A DNA stretch of 8,943 nt from NCBI GenBank assembly GCA_910589315.1, contig CAJUTB010000055.1, positions 1 through 8,943 of the forward strand. Reading direction: 5' to 3'. Origin of the DNA: an uncultured Oscillibacter sp. (GTDB lineage: Bacteria > Bacillota > Clostridia > Oscillospirales > Oscillospiraceae). Shown here piece after piece: positions 7,451 to 8,943 of this stretch (its first letter is position 1; each line of letters begins with the position of its first letter). A program made the translations under genes and the position numbers. The notes under the pieces were generated by a model. It saw nothing but the letters and a program-made list of their open reading frames with translations. It was not told the origin of the DNA and searched no databases.

Positions 7451-8239
7451 TCAGTGCAGGACCCGGCCGCCGGTGATGTTGATAGCCTGGCCGGTCATGT
7501 TGTCCGCAAAACTGGAAGAAAGATATAGGAACATATGGGCAATGTCCTCCATGGTCTGGGCGCGCTTGAGGGGGATGCCCTGGAGGCGGGACTCGAAGTA
7601 GGCTTCTGCGTCGCCGCCCTGCCGGCGGATATCGTCCAACGCCCGTTCCCAGATGCTTGTCCGCACGATGCCGGGGCAGACACAGTTCACGTTGATGTTG
7701 TACGGCGCAGCGTACATGGCGATGGATTGCGTCATTCCAGTGACGCCGAATTTGGAGGTGGTGTAGGCCACGTTGGTTGGAAAGCCGTACTTGCCGGCCT
7801 GGGAGCACATATTGACAATCTTGCCTGCCCGGTGGGGGATCATCACTTTCAGGACGGCCTGATTGACGAAAAATGTACCTTTTGTGTTGATGTTCAGCTG
7901 TTTATCATAGTCTTCTTCGGTGGCTTCCAGGAAGTCCACCGCGCCGAAGACGCCCGCCACGTGGTTCAGGATATCCACCTGGCCGAAGGCTTCCACCGCC
8001 TGGGCCACCATAGCGTCCACTTCCGCTTTTGAGGCGACGTTGCAAGTGTTGGCGATTGCGCGGACGCCGAAGTCCTTTGCGATTTCCGCGGCAGCCTTGG
8101 CAGCGGCGTCGCCGTCCATATCGGATACCAGCACGTTTGCGCCGGCCTCTGCCAGCATACGCGCCGTGCAGCGGCCCATTCCTCCGGCTCCTCCGGTAAC
8201 GATGGCGTTTTTCCCCGCCAGGGAAATCGAAACTCCCAT
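7451..8239 (-). CDS. Short-chain dehydrogenase/reductase, probable sugar or sugar-acid dehydrogenase
   Basis: Classical SDR oxidoreductase of 262 residues acting in the cytoplasm. TGGAGGMG at 15-22 binds the dinucleotide. Asp40 at the end of the second strand (VLVSDMD) argues for NAD(H) over NADP(H). The catalytic triad is Ser146, Tyr159 and Lys163 (YTTSK), with Asn118 completing the tetrad. The usual NNAG is NHVAG (92-96). The family and the operon suggest oxidation of a sugar, sugar acid or 2-keto-3-deoxy acid; 2-keto-3-deoxy-L-fuconate dehydrogenase is one candidate. I chose the ATG at 8239, with AAAGGG about ten bases upstream, over an in-frame ATG at 8263 that has no ribosome binding site. 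First gene of a two-gene SDR operon. Compared with the second SDR it differs in most residues, so this is not a recent duplication. Confidence 0.87.
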   Translation of the reverse strand: MGVSISLAGKNAIVTGGAGGMGRCTARMLAEAGANVLVSDMDGDAAAKAAAEIAKDFGVRAIANTCNVASKAEVDAMVAQAVEAFGQVDILNHVAGVFGAVDFLEATEEDYDKQLNINTKGTFFVNQAVLKVMIPHRAGKIVNMCSQAGKYGFPTNVAYTTSKFGVTGMTQSIAMYAAPYNINVNCVCPGIVRTSIWERALDDIRRQGGDAEAYFESRLQGIPLKRAQTMEDIAHMFLYLSSSFADNMTGQAINITGGRVLH

Positions 8240-8248
8240 AAAAAACAC

Positions 8249-8262
8249 CCTTTCACATTTCA
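8249..8262 (-). repeat. 14-bp leader repeat, copy at the first dehydrogenase
   Basis: Minus-strand TGAAATGTGAAAGG, identical to the copy at 7441-7428. It contains the AAAGG ribosome binding site and ends nine bases before the ATG at 8239. Confidence 0.7.
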
Positions 8263-8308
8263 TCAGAATTGAAATCGAATCGACCGCCCGGACGCGGTCC
8301 TTTCCGTC

Positions 8309-8337
8309 ACTATATCACATTCAATTCGATTGAGCAA
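8309..8337 (-). promoter_or_regulatory. Candidate proximal promoter of the dehydrogenase operon
   Basis: Minus-strand -35 TTGCTC (8337-8332), 17-bp spacer and extended -10 TGaTATAGT (hexamer 8314-8309). The -10 is good, the -35 mediocre. The operator at 8347-8359 would then lie just upstream of the -35, a position more often linked to activation or to looping than to simple repression. Confidence 0.5.
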
Positions 8338-8341
8338 GCAC

Positions 8342-8370
8342 TTTTTAACACGTGTAAACAGAATTTTCAA
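8342..8370 (-). promoter_or_regulatory. Candidate distal promoter with the operator inside its spacer
   Basis: Minus-strand -35 TTGAAA (8370-8365), 17-bp spacer and extended -10 TGtTAAAAA (hexamer 8347-8342). The operator palindrome ACACGTGT occupies the spacer, the classic arrangement for repression by exclusion of RNA polymerase. The -10 hexamer matches only four of six positions, so choosing between this and the proximal promoter needs a transcription start map. Confidence 0.45.
8347..8359. promoter_or_regulatory. Second copy of the palindromic operator, in front of the dehydrogenase operon
   Basis: AACACGTGTAAAC, identical over 13 bases to 5252-5264. With its flanks the symmetry reads TTnACACGTGTnAA, again with a central CpG. 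It ties the dehydrogenase operon to the same regulator as the TRAP operon. Confidence 0.72.
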
Positions 8371-8511
8371 ATTTGTACTTTACAAAAGCAGCCGCTTATG
8401 GCGTCTTGTGTTTGGAATTTTCAGAAAAACGGCCAAGGGAGTAGGGCTTGAGTAAAAAAATATAGCACAAATAGAGCGTTAGTGCAAAAATAGGGAGATG
8501 AAAGGCATGAA
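8371..8511. other. AT-richer stretch without a gene, probable junction with acquired DNA
   Basis: No open frame, RNA gene or terminator is convincing here. Base composition shifts from GC-rich to AT-rich. The stretch runs from the upstream edge of the dehydrogenase promoter to a transposase fragment, so the boundary between native and acquired sequence should lie in it. Imperfect direct copies TAGCACAAATAG and TAGTGCAAAAATAG occur around 8463-8493; they could belong to an element end, but I cannot define an inverted repeat. Confidence 0.4.
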
Positions 8512-8724
8512 TTGACAAAAGAACAATGGAAACGCATAAAAGCTCTGTTGCCACCGGAAAGGACGGGGAAACGAGGGCGTCCCCGGAAAGCGGAAAGGGA
8601 CAAGTCGAAATGGAGGGGCGGAGAACGGCAGCGAGCTTTTGGATACGGTGTCCAGAAGCTTCCAGCGTATAAAAAACGCCCGCACAGCGCAAGGCTGTAC
8701 GGACGTACCGGGGCAACCCTTTAG
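8512..8724 (+). pseudogene. IS5-family transposase remnant (N-terminal fragment)
   Basis: The frame opens at TTG and encodes a sequence beginning TKEQWKRIKALLPPER followed by TGKRGRPRKAER, the familiar N-terminus of IS5-family (IS427-like) transposases. Similarity appears to stop after about residue 30: the expected NGILWxxRxGAPWRDLP block is missing and the remaining ~40 residues do not look like a transposase. No DDE catalytic region is present, so the gene is dead. The true start codon is uncertain (TTG with a GGGAGATGAAAGG stretch upstream). It marks past insertion next to the dehydrogenase operon. Confidence 0.6.
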
Positions 8725-8761
8725 GGAGGTTTTTGACAGGTCAGAGGAGCGGATAATATAG
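8606..8761 (+). other. Unrecognised ORF fragment joined to the transposase remnant
   Basis: From about where the transposase likeness ends, the overlapping frame in phase with base 8606 gives about 51 residues to a TAG at 8759. It includes ENGSELLDTVSRSFQRI and FREVFDRSEERII, with a balanced, protein-like composition. I do not recognise it. It may be the tail of another broken gene fused to the transposase start, or chance. Confidence 0.25.
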
Positions 8762-8762
8762 A
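8733..8762 (+). promoter_or_regulatory. Candidate promoter reading toward the right edge
   Basis: TTGACA (8733-8738) followed after 18 bp by TATAGA (8757-8762); an overlapping TAATAT at 8754-8759 gives a 15-bp spacer. A start near 8770 would produce a leader of about 170 bases before the window end. The -35 is perfect, the -10 is ambiguous. Confidence 0.4.
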
Positions 8763-8808
8763 AAGACACAACAATAACTCCTTAACGGTTGCTGTATCTT
8801 TCAAAGAA

Positions 8809-8873
8809 AAAGAGCCGATAACCCACTTTTAATCTGCGTGTTATCGGCCCTGCGACTATGCGTCTGGCTCTTT
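8809..8873 (+). promoter_or_regulatory. Leader region with competing hairpins, attenuator-like
   Basis: Arm AAAGAGCC (8809-8816) can pair with GGCTCTTT (8866-8873). The overlapping arm GCCGATAAC (8814-8822) can pair perfectly with GTTATCGGC (8840-8848). The two pairings share 8814-8816, so they partly exclude each other. A tiny ORF, ATG at 8858 to TAA at 8875 (MRLAL), covers the last arm but lacks a clear ribosome binding site. No rRNA, tRNA or full gene is seen in 8762-8943; the stretch ends with AGGAG (8936-8940) at the edge, which suggests a start codon just outside. Confidence 0.45.
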
Positions 8874-8943
8874 AATAACGGTTATTTGTAGAAGCACAAA
8901 GTCCAGTGGTTCCAAGGCTAAAACGGTCAAGGTGTAGGAGTAG

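Noticed and set aside
6655..7476. Plus-strand open frame opposite the gluconate 5-dehydrogenase-like gene
   Set aside because: Antisense shadow; the SDR on the minus strand is fully supported by motifs and its start site.
8463..8493. TAGCACAAATAG / TAGTGCAAAAATAG as a transposon end or recombinase site
   Set aside because: The copies are imperfect, there are only two, and no matching inverted copy or target duplication can be seen in the window.
8396..8716. Minus-strand frame of 106 codons over the transposase remnant
   Set aside because: No known domain and no ribosome binding site that I can see, and it is antisense to the recognisable transposase N-terminus.
1..8943. CRISPR arrays, tRNA or rRNA genes
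   Set aside because: No regularly spaced repeats, cloverleaf-like segments or conserved rRNA stretches were seen on either strand.

Overview
The window is GC-rich (by eye near 60 %) with strong AAGGAG-type ribosome binding sites, a TGS-type nucleoside kinase C-terminus and a Gly/Ser-rich lipoprotein linker. Together these point to a GC-rich gut-type Clostridia member (Oscillospiraceae/Ruminococcaceae-like). The taxon is inference; no rRNA or tRNA is present. The last ~570 bases are visibly more AT-rich and look acquired.

Layout. (1) 1-878, plus strand: 3' part of a uridine kinase-like nucleoside kinase, unrelated to the rest. It ends at a strong bidirectional hairpin terminator (920-957). 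(2) 5192-967, minus strand: one operon in the order dctP (TRAP binding lipoprotein), a FucD-type enolase-superfamily sugar-acid dehydratase, dctQ and dctM (TRAP permeases). It is read from a clear promoter (TTGACA-17-TATGAT) that carries a palindromic operator at the expected start of transcription. (3) 5485-6546, plus strand: a divergent LacI-family regulator with its own TTGACA/TGtTACAAT promoter. It converges on a shared terminator (6552-6605). (4) 8239-6604, minus strand: two short-chain dehydrogenases, the second resembling gluconate 5-dehydrogenase. Their promoter region carries the same 13-bp operator core, AACACGTGTAAAC, seen in front of the TRAP operon. (5) 8371-8943: an AT-richer tail with a truncated IS5-family transposase start, an unrecognised ORF fragment, a candidate promoter, and a leader-like stretch of competing hairpins. 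It ends in an AGGAG motif, so a gene probably starts just past the window edge.

How it fits together: genes in (2)-(4) look like one locally regulated sugar-acid catabolic regulon. TRAP systems normally import carboxylates. The dehydratase keeps every catalytic residue expected of L-fuconate dehydratase and would make a 2-keto-3-deoxy acid. The two SDRs could oxidise or reduce the acid sugar or its keto-deoxy product. The LacI protein is the natural owner of the two identical operators. No aldolase, hydrolase, lactonase or mutarotase is visible, so the pathway is incomplete here. The true substrate (L-fuconate, L-galactonate or another 6-deoxy or hexonic acid) is a prediction.
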